Below, piece after piece: positions 1 through 6,549 of a DNA stretch of 64,000 nucleotides. Both the position numbers and the translations under genes were made by a program. A model generated the notes under the pieces. That model saw nothing but the letters and a program-made list of their open reading frames with translations, did not search any database and had not been told where the DNA came from. Position 1 is the stretch's first letter, and every line of letters starts with the position of its first letter. This DNA comes from Actinomadura opuntiae (GTDB lineage Bacteria; Actinomycetota; Actinomycetes; Streptosporangiales; Streptosporangiaceae): assembly GCF_030283205.1 (NCBI RefSeq), contig NZ_JASNWF010000019.1, positions 124,001-188,000 of the forward strand. The letters run 5' to 3'.

Positions 1-141
1 GAGGCGGGCTGCCAGAGCTGGTACATGACCGCGGACGGCAAGGTGGTCAACAACTGGCCCGGCTTCACCTTCGCCTACCGCAACGCCACCCGCCGCCCCG
101 ACCCGCGCCATTTCACAGCGCGGCGCGCTACCGCCCGGTAG
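1..141 (+). CDS. C-terminus of a class B flavin-containing / Baeyer-Villiger monooxygenase (partial)
   Basis: Reading from base 1 gives 46 residues before a TAG stop. The segment has the conserved tail of class B flavoprotein monooxygenases: a Cys-Gln-Ser-Trp-Tyr element, a DGK turn, then WPGFTF-x-YR and an Arg pair. In the family this tail packs near the FAD/NADPH domains of cyclohexanone-monooxygenase-like enzymes that oxygenate ketones or similar substrates. The 5' part lies outside the window, so no FAD or NADPH motif can be checked. The next gene is an SDR 23 nt downstream; BVMO and SDR genes are often adjacent because the SDR interconverts alcohol and ketone. Confidence 0.7.
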   Translation, partial: EAGCQSWYMTADGKVVNNWPGFTFAYRNATRRPDPRHFTARRATAR

Positions 142-151
142 CCGCCGGGCC

Positions 152-157
152 TAGGCT
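152..157 (+). promoter_or_regulatory. -10 element of a likely leaderless promoter (SDR gene)
   Basis: TAGGCT lies 7 nt before the ATG at 165. That spacing places the transcript start at or next to the start codon, and no Shine-Dalgarno sequence lies between. Leaderless genes of this type are common in actinobacteria. Confidence 0.45.
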
Positions 158-164
158 CGGGGAC

Positions 165-932
165 ATGCCGACCGCCTTCATCACGGGCGCGACCGCGGGC
201 ATCGGCGCCGCGTTCGCCCGCCGCCTCGCCTCCGACGGGTTCGACCTGGTCCTGCTGGCCCGCGACACCGAACGGCTGGAGCGGACCGCCGACGGGCTGC
301 GCGACCGGTACGGGGTGCGCGCCGAGACGCTGACCGCCGACCTGTCCACCGAGGCGGGGCTCTCCGCCGCCGAGGAGCGCACCCGCAAGGACGTCGACCT
401 CCTGGTCAACAACGCCGGGTTCGGCCACAACGGCGTGTTCCTCGACGTACCGGTGTCGGACGAGATCACGATGCTGAAGGTGCACTGCGAGGCCGTCCTG
501 CGGCTCACGCACGCGGCGCTGCCCGGGATGCTGGAGCGCGGCCGGGGCGGGATCGTCAACGTCTCGTCGGTCGCGGCGTTCGCGACGCGCGGCACCTACG
601 GGGCGTCCAAGGCCTGGGTGGTGAACTTCAGCCAGGGCGTGAACGCCGACATCCGGCGCCGCTCGCGCGGGCGCGTCCGGGTTATGGCGCTCTGCCCCGG
701 TTACACGCACACCGAGTTCCACCAGCGGGCGAACATGGACATGTCCGGTCTGCCGGAGTTCCTGTGGCTGAAGGACGACGACGTGGTGGACGCGGGGCTG
801 CGCGACCTGCGGCGCGGCGTGCAGGTCAGCGTGCCGGGCGCGCAGTACAAGGCGATCGTGGGGCTCACCCGGTTCGTGCCGCGCGGCCTGGTCGCCCGGC
901 TGTCGTCCGACACGGGCCGTAACTACGATTGA
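165..932 (+). CDS. Short-chain dehydrogenase/reductase (classical SDR)
   Basis: A 255-aa cytosolic NAD(P)-dependent oxidoreductase, typical of classical SDRs (about 250 aa). The cofactor glycine motif TGATAGIG is at residues 7-14, NNAG near residue 82, and the catalytic YGASK gives Tyr145 and Lys149, with a Ser-Ser pair about 14 residues before the Tyr. No signal peptide is present. It follows the tail of a flavin monooxygenase by 23 nt, so an alcohol/ketone interconversion step beside a BVMO is plausible (inference). The substrate cannot be told from the sequence. The ATG start is supported by the N-terminal Rossmann strand beginning at residue 3 and by the -10-like box 7 nt upstream. Confidence 0.9.
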   Translation: MPTAFITGATAGIGAAFARRLASDGFDLVLLARDTERLERTADGLRDRYGVRAETLTADLSTEAGLSAAEERTRKDVDLLVNNAGFGHNGVFLDVPVSDEITMLKVHCEAVLRLTHAALPGMLERGRGGIVNVSSVAAFATRGTYGASKAWVVNFSQGVNADIRRRSRGRVRVMALCPGYTHTEFHQRANMDMSGLPEFLWLKDDDVVDAGLRDLRRGVQVSVPGAQYKAIVGLTRFVPRGLVARLSSDTGRNYD

Positions 933-1055
933 TCAAGCGGTCAAGCGCCGCGGTCTTGTCACTTGGGGACGAAGGCGGCATGTTGGACTTCCGGCGGTTC
1001 TCAGGCGCGCGAAACCCCGGGTCCACCCGCCCGCAATCCGCCGAGAGGTCCCCCG

Positions 1056-2012
1056 ATGGGTCACGACCTGGGTTACGCCGCCCTCGCTCTGATCGCGACC
1101 ACCGTCTACTACATCGCCTTCCTCGTGTTCCGCCTGTCCGCGCGCCGGATGGAGCCGCTGCGCGGAAGCCGCCCGTTCCACGTCGCCCGGCTGATGCTCA
1201 CCGACCCGGTCTGGCTGGGCGGCGGGCTGCTGCTGTTCCTCGGCCTCGGCTACGAGGTCGTGGCGTTCCAGGAGATGCCGCTGGCCGTGGCGCAGCCGAT
1301 CTTCGCGGTCAGCCTGGTGTGCCTCGTCGGGTACGCGGTCTGGTTCCTCGGCGAGCGGCTCAGCCTCCGGGAGTGGGCGAGCGTCGCGCTGTTCGTGCTG
1401 GCCACCGTGCTGATCGGGCTGTCGGCCACCGGTGAGGGCACGCCCGCGGCGGACGCCACGCTCGCCGGCACCCTGCGCGCGCCGTGGACGATGCTGGCGA
1501 TCTGCGCGCCCGCGGTCGTCGCCGCCGGGCTGGTGTGGCTGGTCGGGGACCGGCGCGCCGGCGGCCGGCACGCCCGCAAGCTCGCCGGGGTCGCCTACGG
1601 CATCGGCGCGGGCGCCTGCGCCGGGCTCGCCGAGGCCGGCATCCGCGGCATCTCGATCGTCTACGCCGACACCGGCAGCGTGCGCGCCGTCCTGGAATCG
1701 GCCTACCCGTACCTGACGCTCGGGCTGGCCGCGATCGCGCTCGGGCAGTTGCAGATCGCGCTGCAGCGCTGCCGCATCGCGATCGTCGCCGTCGTGCTGA
1801 CCGTCATCGGCCGCACCTACCTCATCATCAGCAGCACCGTCCTGTTCGGCGAGGACTGGCCCCGCGACTCGCTGCCGTTCCTGCTGCGCGCGGGCGGGTT
1901 CGTGCTGGCGCTGGTCGCGCTGGTGACCTTCCCCCGCTACGAGGAGCCCGGCGCCACCGGCGCGCTGCCGGAGCGGGCCGCGCGCCGCAGGGGCGTGCGC
2001 GCCGTGCCTTGA
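1056..2012 (+). CDS. DMT-superfamily (EamA-like) membrane transporter
   Basis: A 318-aa polytopic inner-membrane protein with about nine to ten hydrophobic helices and short loops. Its two halves look alike: each contains a helix rich in Ala/Leu/Gly followed by a conserved Glu/Arg loop such as GERLSLREW near residue 110. This is the layout of drug/metabolite transporters, which export small metabolites or act as permeases of unknown substrate. I chose the ATG at 1056 because GAGAGG (1043-1048) precedes it and it opens directly into the first membrane helix. An upstream in-frame start at 963 would add a charged, non-conserved tail. The C-terminus is basic and cytosolic. Confidence 0.75.
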   Translation: MGHDLGYAALALIATTVYYIAFLVFRLSARRMEPLRGSRPFHVARLMLTDPVWLGGGLLLFLGLGYEVVAFQEMPLAVAQPIFAVSLVCLVGYAVWFLGERLSLREWASVALFVLATVLIGLSATGEGTPAADATLAGTLRAPWTMLAICAPAVVAAGLVWLVGDRRAGGRHARKLAGVAYGIGAGACAGLAEAGIRGISIVYADTGSVRAVLESAYPYLTLGLAAIALGQLQIALQRCRIAIVAVVLTVIGRTYLIISSTVLFGEDWPRDSLPFLLRAGGFVLALVALVTFPRYEEPGATGALPERAARRRGVRAVP

Positions 2013-2017
2013 TCCCC

Positions 2018-2023
2018 TAGATT
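2018..2023 (+). promoter_or_regulatory. -10 element of a likely leaderless promoter (protease gene)
   Basis: TAGATT ends 6 nt before the ATG at 2030, just after the stop of the preceding gene (2010-2012). No Shine-Dalgarno sequence fits between, so leaderless transcription is inferred. Confidence 0.45.
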
Positions 2024-2029
2024 GCCGGA

Positions 2030-2815
2030 ATGGCCCTCCCCTCCGCCCGCGGAGCGCGATCCGGCCGGGCCCTCGGCACGGCCGCGCTCGCGACCGCCGC
2101 CCTCGGCGCCTGCCTGCTCCCCCTCACCGCCTCCCCCGCGTCCGCCGTGGTCGGCGGAAAGCCCGCCTCCGCCGCCTCCTACCCGTGGCTGGCGGCGGTC
2201 GGCTCGCCGGTCTTCTTCGTCCGCCCGGCGGGCCAGTTCTGCGGCGGCGTGCTCATCAAGCCCGACACGGTCCTCACCGCCGGGCACTGCGTGGCGTTCC
2301 TGCGCGCGGCGCCCGGCCTGATGAAGGTCACGTTCGGCCGCGACGACCTGACCGGCAAGGGCGGCGAGACCGTGGACGTGAAGTCGCTGCGGATGCACCC
2401 GAAGTACAGCGAGACGACGTTCAAGGGCACGACGGCCAGCCACCACGACCTGGCCGTCCTGACCCTGGCGCGGCGCGTGAACCGGCCGACCGTCGCGCTC
2501 GCCGCCCCCGGACCGGCGAGGAGCGGTGTGATCGCCGGCTGGGGCACCACGTCCGAGACCGACTACTTCAACACCCGGCTGCGCTCGGTCACGGTGCCGC
2601 TGCCCGGCGATGCCGCCTGCGAGAAGGCCTACGGCGACGACTACGACGCGTCCGACAACGTCTGCGCCGGGTCGCCGCAGGCCGACAGCTGCCTGTTCGA
2701 CAGCGGCGGCCCGCTGCTGGCCGGCGGCCGCGTGATCGGCCTCACCTCGTGGGGCTACGGCTGCGCCAAGCCCGGCTACCCCGGCATCTACACCCGCGTC
2801 ACCGACCTGCCCTGA
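2030..2815 (+). CDS. Secreted trypsin-like (S1) serine protease homologue with altered oxyanion residue
   Basis: A 261-aa exported protein. A Sec signal peptide with a Leu/Ala-rich core ends near residue 38 at ASA, and the mature chain starts directly at VVGGKPA, the normal activated N-terminus of S1 proteases. The triad is visible: His86 in LTAGHC, Asp140 in HDLAVL and Ser225 in FDSGGP. An Asp six residues before the Ser predicts Arg/Lys preference (trypsin position 189). Two features are odd. The usual GDSGGP has Phe in place of the oxyanion-hole Gly (position 193). The chain also stops right after GIYTRVTDLP, without the C-terminal helix. Activity is therefore uncertain although all three triad residues are kept. 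Confidence 0.85.
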   Translation: MALPSARGARSGRALGTAALATAALGACLLPLTASPASAVVGGKPASAASYPWLAAVGSPVFFVRPAGQFCGGVLIKPDTVLTAGHCVAFLRAAPGLMKVTFGRDDLTGKGGETVDVKSLRMHPKYSETTFKGTTASHHDLAVLTLARRVNRPTVALAAPGPARSGVIAGWGTTSETDYFNTRLRSVTVPLPGDAACEKAYGDDYDASDNVCAGSPQADSCLFDSGGPLLAGGRVIGLTSWGYGCAKPGYPGIYTRVTDLP

Positions 2816-2894
2816 GCCGCGGAGGCGGCACCGAACAGGCCGGAAGCGGGCAGCGGTTGGCGCCGCCGGCCCGCCTGCCGCGATGCTGTGACCC

Positions 2895-3803
2895 ATGCGC
2901 GTATTGGTGACGGGGGCGGCGGGTTACATCGGGTACGCGGTCGGGCGGCGGCTGGTCGCCGCCGGGCACGACGTCGACGGGCTGGTGCGGCGGGACGCCG
3001 AACTGCCGGACGGGGTACGGCCCGTCCGCGGGGACGTGCTCGACCCCGGGTCGCTGCCGTCCGGGCCGTACGACGGGGTCTGCCATCTCGCGGCCCTCAC
3101 CCGCGTCCGCGAGTCGTTCGAGGAGCCGCTGCGCTTCTTCACCGCCAACGTCCAGGGGACGGTCAACGTGCTGCGCGCCGCCGCCGGCGCGCGGGTGGTG
3201 TTCGGGTCGACGGCCGCGGTGTACGGGACGCCCGAGCGGCAGCCGATCCCCGAGACCGAGGCCACCGCGCCGTCCAACCCGTACGGGGCCTCTAAGCTGG
3301 CCGCCGAGCAGGCCGTCCGCTACCACGCCCGCACCGGCGCGATCGGCGCGGTCGTGCTGCGGACGTTCAACGTCGCCGGGTCGGTGGACGGCCGCGTCGA
3401 CCCCGACGAGACCCGGCTGATCCCCAAGGCGCTCGCGGTGGCCGCGGGCCATGCGCCACGGCTGGAGATCAACGGTGACGGGCTGGCCGTCCGCGAGTTC
3501 CTGCACGTCGACGATCTCGCCGCCGCCTACGTCCGCGCGCTGGAGGCGGTGAACCTCGGCGAGGACCGGGTCTACAACACCGGCAGCGGCACCGGGACCG
3601 CCGTCCACGAGGTGGTCGCGGCGGTCGAGGAGGTCACCGGGCGGCCCGTCCCGACGCTGCGCCGCCCGCCGCAGCCGGAGCCGCCCGTGCTGGTCTGCGA
3701 CCCGGCCGCGATCCGCGCCGAACTGGGCTGGCTGCCGGAGCGCTCGTCCCTCCCGGAGATCATCGCGGGCTCGTGGGCCGCCCTCACCCGCGCGGGCGGA
3801 TAA
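2895..3803 (+). CDS. NAD-dependent sugar epimerase/dehydratase (extended SDR, GalE-like)
   Basis: A 302-aa extended SDR. The nucleotide-binding TGAAGYIG motif is at residues 6-13, a GSTAAVYG strand carries the conserved Ser/Thr, and NPYGASK supplies Tyr130 and Lys134. The C-terminal half has the substrate-binding pattern of UDP-sugar epimerases, including REFLHVDDLA and YNTGSG. The likely reaction is epimerisation or dehydration of a nucleotide sugar in the cytosol; the exact sugar is unknown. The box GATGCT (2882-2887) lies 7 nt before the ATG and may be a leaderless -10. The gene sits alone between a protease and a GroES-like gene, so context does not narrow its role. Confidence 0.8.
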   Translation: MRVLVTGAAGYIGYAVGRRLVAAGHDVDGLVRRDAELPDGVRPVRGDVLDPGSLPSGPYDGVCHLAALTRVRESFEEPLRFFTANVQGTVNVLRAAAGARVVFGSTAAVYGTPERQPIPETEATAPSNPYGASKLAAEQAVRYHARTGAIGAVVLRTFNVAGSVDGRVDPDETRLIPKALAVAAGHAPRLEINGDGLAVREFLHVDDLAAAYVRALEAVNLGEDRVYNTGSGTGTAVHEVVAAVEEVTGRPVPTLRRPPQPEPPVLVCDPAAIRAELGWLPERSSLPEIIAGSWAALTRAGG

Positions 3804-3806
3804 ACT
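3801..3806 (+). promoter_or_regulatory. -10 element of a likely leaderless promoter (GroES-like gene)
   Basis: TAAACT, overlapping the stop codon of the epimerase, ends 7 nt before the GTG at 3814. It is among the best -10 matches in the window, and no Shine-Dalgarno sequence is present. Confidence 0.5.
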
Positions 3807-3813
3807 CTCCAGC

Positions 3814-4134
3814 GTGTCCGACCCGAAGTTCGAAGTCCAGATGCTGCACGACCGCGTCATGATCAAGGTAGAGAAGGACGCCGGCGAGCGCCGCAGCAGC
3901 TCCGGCATCGTGATCCCGGCGACCGTCGAGCAGGCCAACCGGCTGGCGTGGGGCGAGGTGTGCGGGGTCGGCCACCACGTCCGGACCGTCAAGGTCGGCG
4001 ACCGCGTCCTGTTCCACCCCGGCGACCAGTACGAGGTCGAGATCCAGGGCGAGAACTACCTCGTCATGCGCGAGCGCGACCTGCACGCCGTCGCCAGCGA
4101 GCGCCCCGAGCACGGCACCGGCCTCTACCTCTGA
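3814..4134 (+). CDS. GroES-like (Cpn10 family) protein
   Basis: A 106-aa protein close in length to the 10-kDa co-chaperonin (about 97-102 aa). It begins with the Cpn10 pattern LHDRVMIKVEKDAGER followed by SSSGIVIPAT. GEVCGVG, KVGDRVLFHPGDQYEVE and a C-terminal ENYLVMRERDL strand complete the beta-barrel. The IVIP part lies in the mobile loop that contacts GroEL. There is no groEL gene beside it, so this is probably an accessory Cpn10-domain protein rather than the main GroES (inference). It starts with GTG. Confidence 0.8.
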   Translation: MSDPKFEVQMLHDRVMIKVEKDAGERRSSSGIVIPATVEQANRLAWGEVCGVGHHVRTVKVGDRVLFHPGDQYEVEIQGENYLVMRERDLHAVASERPEHGTGLYL

Positions 4135-4143
4135 CCGCCCGCG

Positions 4144-5481
4144 TCACCGCTCGGCGACGTCCATGAGGATGTCGTCGGCGGCCCACAGGACGAAGCGCTC
4201 CACGGGCGTGACGGTCTGCCCGGGCGCGAGGTCGAACCGGAACCGCTTCAGCAGGACCGCCAGCACCAGCTCGGCCTCGACCATCGCCAGGGCGGAGCCC
4301 TCGCAGCTGCGCGGGCCGACGCCGAAGGGGATGTAGGCGAGCCGGGGCCGTCCCGCCGACGCCTCCGGGCCGAACCGGCCGGGATCGAACGCCTGCGGGT
4401 CGGGCCAGTACTCGGGGTTCAGGTGCACGGCCCAGAACGGGTAGAAGATCGTCGTGCCCGCGGGGACGGTGTACGGGCCGAGTTCGACGTCCTCGGTGGC
4501 CTCCCGGGCGCCGTACGGGCCCGGCGGGTACAGCCGCATCGCCTCCTTGAGCGCCATCTCCAGGTGCGTCAGCCGCTTCAGGTCGCCGTACTCGGGGACG
4601 TCGCGGTCGCCGAGGACCGCGTCCACCTCGGCGCGCACCCGGTCGGCCGCGTCGGGGTGCCGGGCCAGCAGGTACAGCGTCCAGGAGATGGCGACGCCGG
4701 TGGTGTGGTGGGCGGCCAGCATGGTCATCAGCACCGTGTCGCGGATCCGCGCCGGGGACTCCCCGGCCGCCGACAGCGCCCCGATCAGGTCGCTGCGCTC
4801 GGCCTGCTCGCCGGTGCCGCGCCCGCGGTGCGCGGCGAGCACCCCGTCGACGGTCGAGCGCAGGTAAGTGAGGGCCTCCTCGGCGCGGCGCGTCCCCTCC
4901 GGGTCGTTCGCGCCGGCCCGGGCCAGGTACTCGGTGAGGACGACCTCGAACGCCGACACGACCCGCGCGGCGGAGCCGGCCGACTCCAGGCCGCTGCCGA
5001 GCGCGTACCGGCAGATCATCTGGAGCGACAGCTCGCTGAGGTCCTTCTGCAGGGCGATCGGCCCCTCGGCCGCGCGCGCCGCCCACCGGTCGGCCAGGTC
5101 GGAGGCCAGGCCGGTGAAGGCCGCGAAGTGCGCCTCGTGCGAGGGGCGTCCGGCCAGCACCGACAGCATCACCCGCCGCCAGGGGCCGTGCTCGCTCGCC
5201 GGGATCGTCTGCAGGTTGCCCGACTCCTGCAGCGGGGCCAGGAACTCGAACAGCTTCTCCGGCCGCCTGTCGATCCTCGCGGTGGCCTCCAGCAGCACCG
5301 GGTCCGCGACCGACACCGCCTCCCCCGCGCCCGGCAGCGGGAACCGCACGACCGGCCCGTACTCGGCGTGCAGCCGCAACTGGTAATTGTGCAGCCCGCC
5401 CGCCTCCGCGAGGGCGGCGCCGCCGTCGCCGTCCGCGGGCGGTCCGGGAATCTCCGATGAGCCCCTGCCGTCGCCTCGCAT
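4144..5481 (-). CDS. Cytochrome P450 monooxygenase
   Basis: A 445-aa soluble P450. The I-helix oxygen-activation motif appears as AAHHTTG near residue 255, the K-helix ExxR as KEAMR near 312, and the heme loop as FGVGPRSCEG with the ligand Cys about residue 393. Redox partners are not encoded nearby. I chose the ATG at 5481 because GGGAGAG lies 7 nt upstream and the family's proline-rich start follows soon after; a longer in-frame extension runs into the divergent gene. It shares a 138-nt intergenic region with a broken methyltransferase gene. The substrate is not predictable from the sequence. It is convergent with the GroES-like gene, 9 nt away. Confidence 0.92.
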   Translation of the reverse strand: MRGDGRGSSEIPGPPADGDGGAALAEAGGLHNYQLRLHAEYGPVVRFPLPGAGEAVSVADPVLLEATARIDRRPEKLFEFLAPLQESGNLQTIPASEHGPWRRVMLSVLAGRPSHEAHFAAFTGLASDLADRWAARAAEGPIALQKDLSELSLQMICRYALGSGLESAGSAARVVSAFEVVLTEYLARAGANDPEGTRRAEEALTYLRSTVDGVLAAHRGRGTGEQAERSDLIGALSAAGESPARIRDTVLMTMLAAHHTTGVAISWTLYLLARHPDAADRVRAEVDAVLGDRDVPEYGDLKRLTHLEMALKEAMRLYPPGPYGAREATEDVELGPYTVPAGTTIFYPFWAVHLNPEYWPDPQAFDPGRFGPEASAGRPRLAYIPFGVGPRSCEGSALAMVEAELVLAVLLKRFRFDLAPGQTVTPVERFVLWAADDILMDVAER

Positions 5482-5517
5482 TGCGCTCTCCCGCGTGCAG
5501 ATCATCGATTCGGTTGT

Positions 5518-5572
5518 TTCGCGAAGGCCGCAATGCTTACATATTCCGGATGACTTCGCGACAAGTTCGCGA
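5518..5572. repeat. Three TTCGCGA heptamers in the P450/methyltransferase intergenic region
   Basis: TTCGCGA occurs at 5518-5524, 5555-5561 and 5566-5572. The last two are direct repeats exactly 11 bp apart with a CAAG spacer, around an AT-rich TTACATATT stretch at 5537-5545. The spacing is like SARP-type operators, but each unit also contains the palindrome TCGCGA, so other regulators are possible. Confidence 0.4.
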
Positions 5573-5619
5573 TCACGGGATCGCCACTGCGGAAGGCCGG
5601 GGGTAGGACGCTGGACACC

Positions 5620-6401
5620 GTGGATCTGGAGACGCCGAACGTCCCGCGGATGTACGACTACCTGCTGGGCGGCAAGGACAACTTCGCCGCCGACCGGGAG
5701 GCGGTGCGGGAGGTCGTCCGCCACGCGCCCGACACGCCTTCCTGGCGCGGGAGAATCGCGCGTTCCTGCGGCGCGCGGTGCGCTTCCTGGCGGAGTCGGG
5801 AATCCGGCAGTTCCTCGACATCGGGTCCGGCCTGCCCACGCAGGGGAACGTGCACGAGATCGCCCACCAGGTCGCTCCCGGCGCGCGCGTGGTGTACGTC
5901 GACGTGGAGCCGGTCGTGCTCACCCACGGCCGGGCGCTGCTGGCGGGCACGCCGGAGGTCACCGTGATCCAGGGCGACGCCCGCCGCATCGAGGAGATCC
6001 TGGACGACGCCGAGGTGCGCCGGCTCATCGACTTCGACCGGCCGGTCGCCGTGCTGATGCTGGCGATGCTGCACTTCATCGGGGACGGCGACGACCCGCA
6101 CGGGATCGTGGCCCGGGTCCGCGAGGCCATGGCGCCCGGCAGCCACCTGGCGGTGTCGCACGTGACCGGCGACTTCGACACCGACAGCCGGGTGCGGGAC
6201 GCGGGCGCGGTGTACGAGAAGGCCACCTACCAGATCACGCTGCGCGGACGCTCGGACGTCGCGCGCTTCTTCGACGGTTTCGAACTGGTCGAACCGGGCC
6301 TGACCACGCTGTCGCTGTGGCGTCCCGACTCCGATTCCGGCGTCCCGGCGAACGCCGAGCGGCAATGGTGCTACGCGGGCGTGGGCCGCAAAGTCGATTA
6401 A
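5620..6401 (+). pseudogene. SAM-dependent methyltransferase (DUF574 family), frameshifted
   Basis: The start (GTG, 5620) encodes the family signature MYDYLLGGKDNFAADREAV. The reading frame is lost near 5734-5735. From about 5736 the expected continuation AFLARENRAFLRRAVRFL, then FLDIGSGLPTQGN (SAM motif I), runs in the -1 frame to the stop at 6401. One base appears to be missing after GAC at 5731-5733. The intact paralogue at 26778-27569 keeps both parts in one frame, which supports a single deletion rather than two genes. DUF574 methyltransferases are common in actinomycetes with unknown substrates. It may be a pseudogene or a sequencing error. Confidence 0.8.
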
Positions 6402-6497
6402 TCTTCAATCAGTTTTCGGGAATGGCCGGAGCCGTCCCGCCCTGATCACCTCGCCTCTTTCACCTCGGGTCATCGGCATGGGACCGAGGTGACGCGG

Positions 6498-6533
6498 GCG
6501 CGGGCACGGACGATGGGCCGTCCGCGCCCGCGC
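6498..6533. terminator. Bidirectional hairpin between methyltransferase remnant and GH48 gene
   Basis: GCGCGGGC-A-CGGACG pairs with CGTCCG-C-GCCCGCGC: 14 bp with one mismatch and a 6-nt loop. It lies between convergent genes and has no U-tract, as is common for actinomycete terminators. Confidence 0.6.
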
Positions 6534-6549
6534 GCCATTCACCCTCCGT

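Noticed and set aside
3814..4134. The main groES gene
   Set aside because: No groEL is adjacent, and no HrcA/CIRCE inverted repeat is visible upstream.
5620..6401. Programmed ribosomal frameshifting in the methyltransferase
   Set aside because: There is no slippery heptamer or strong downstream structure at 5725-5745; the intact paralogue uses one frame.
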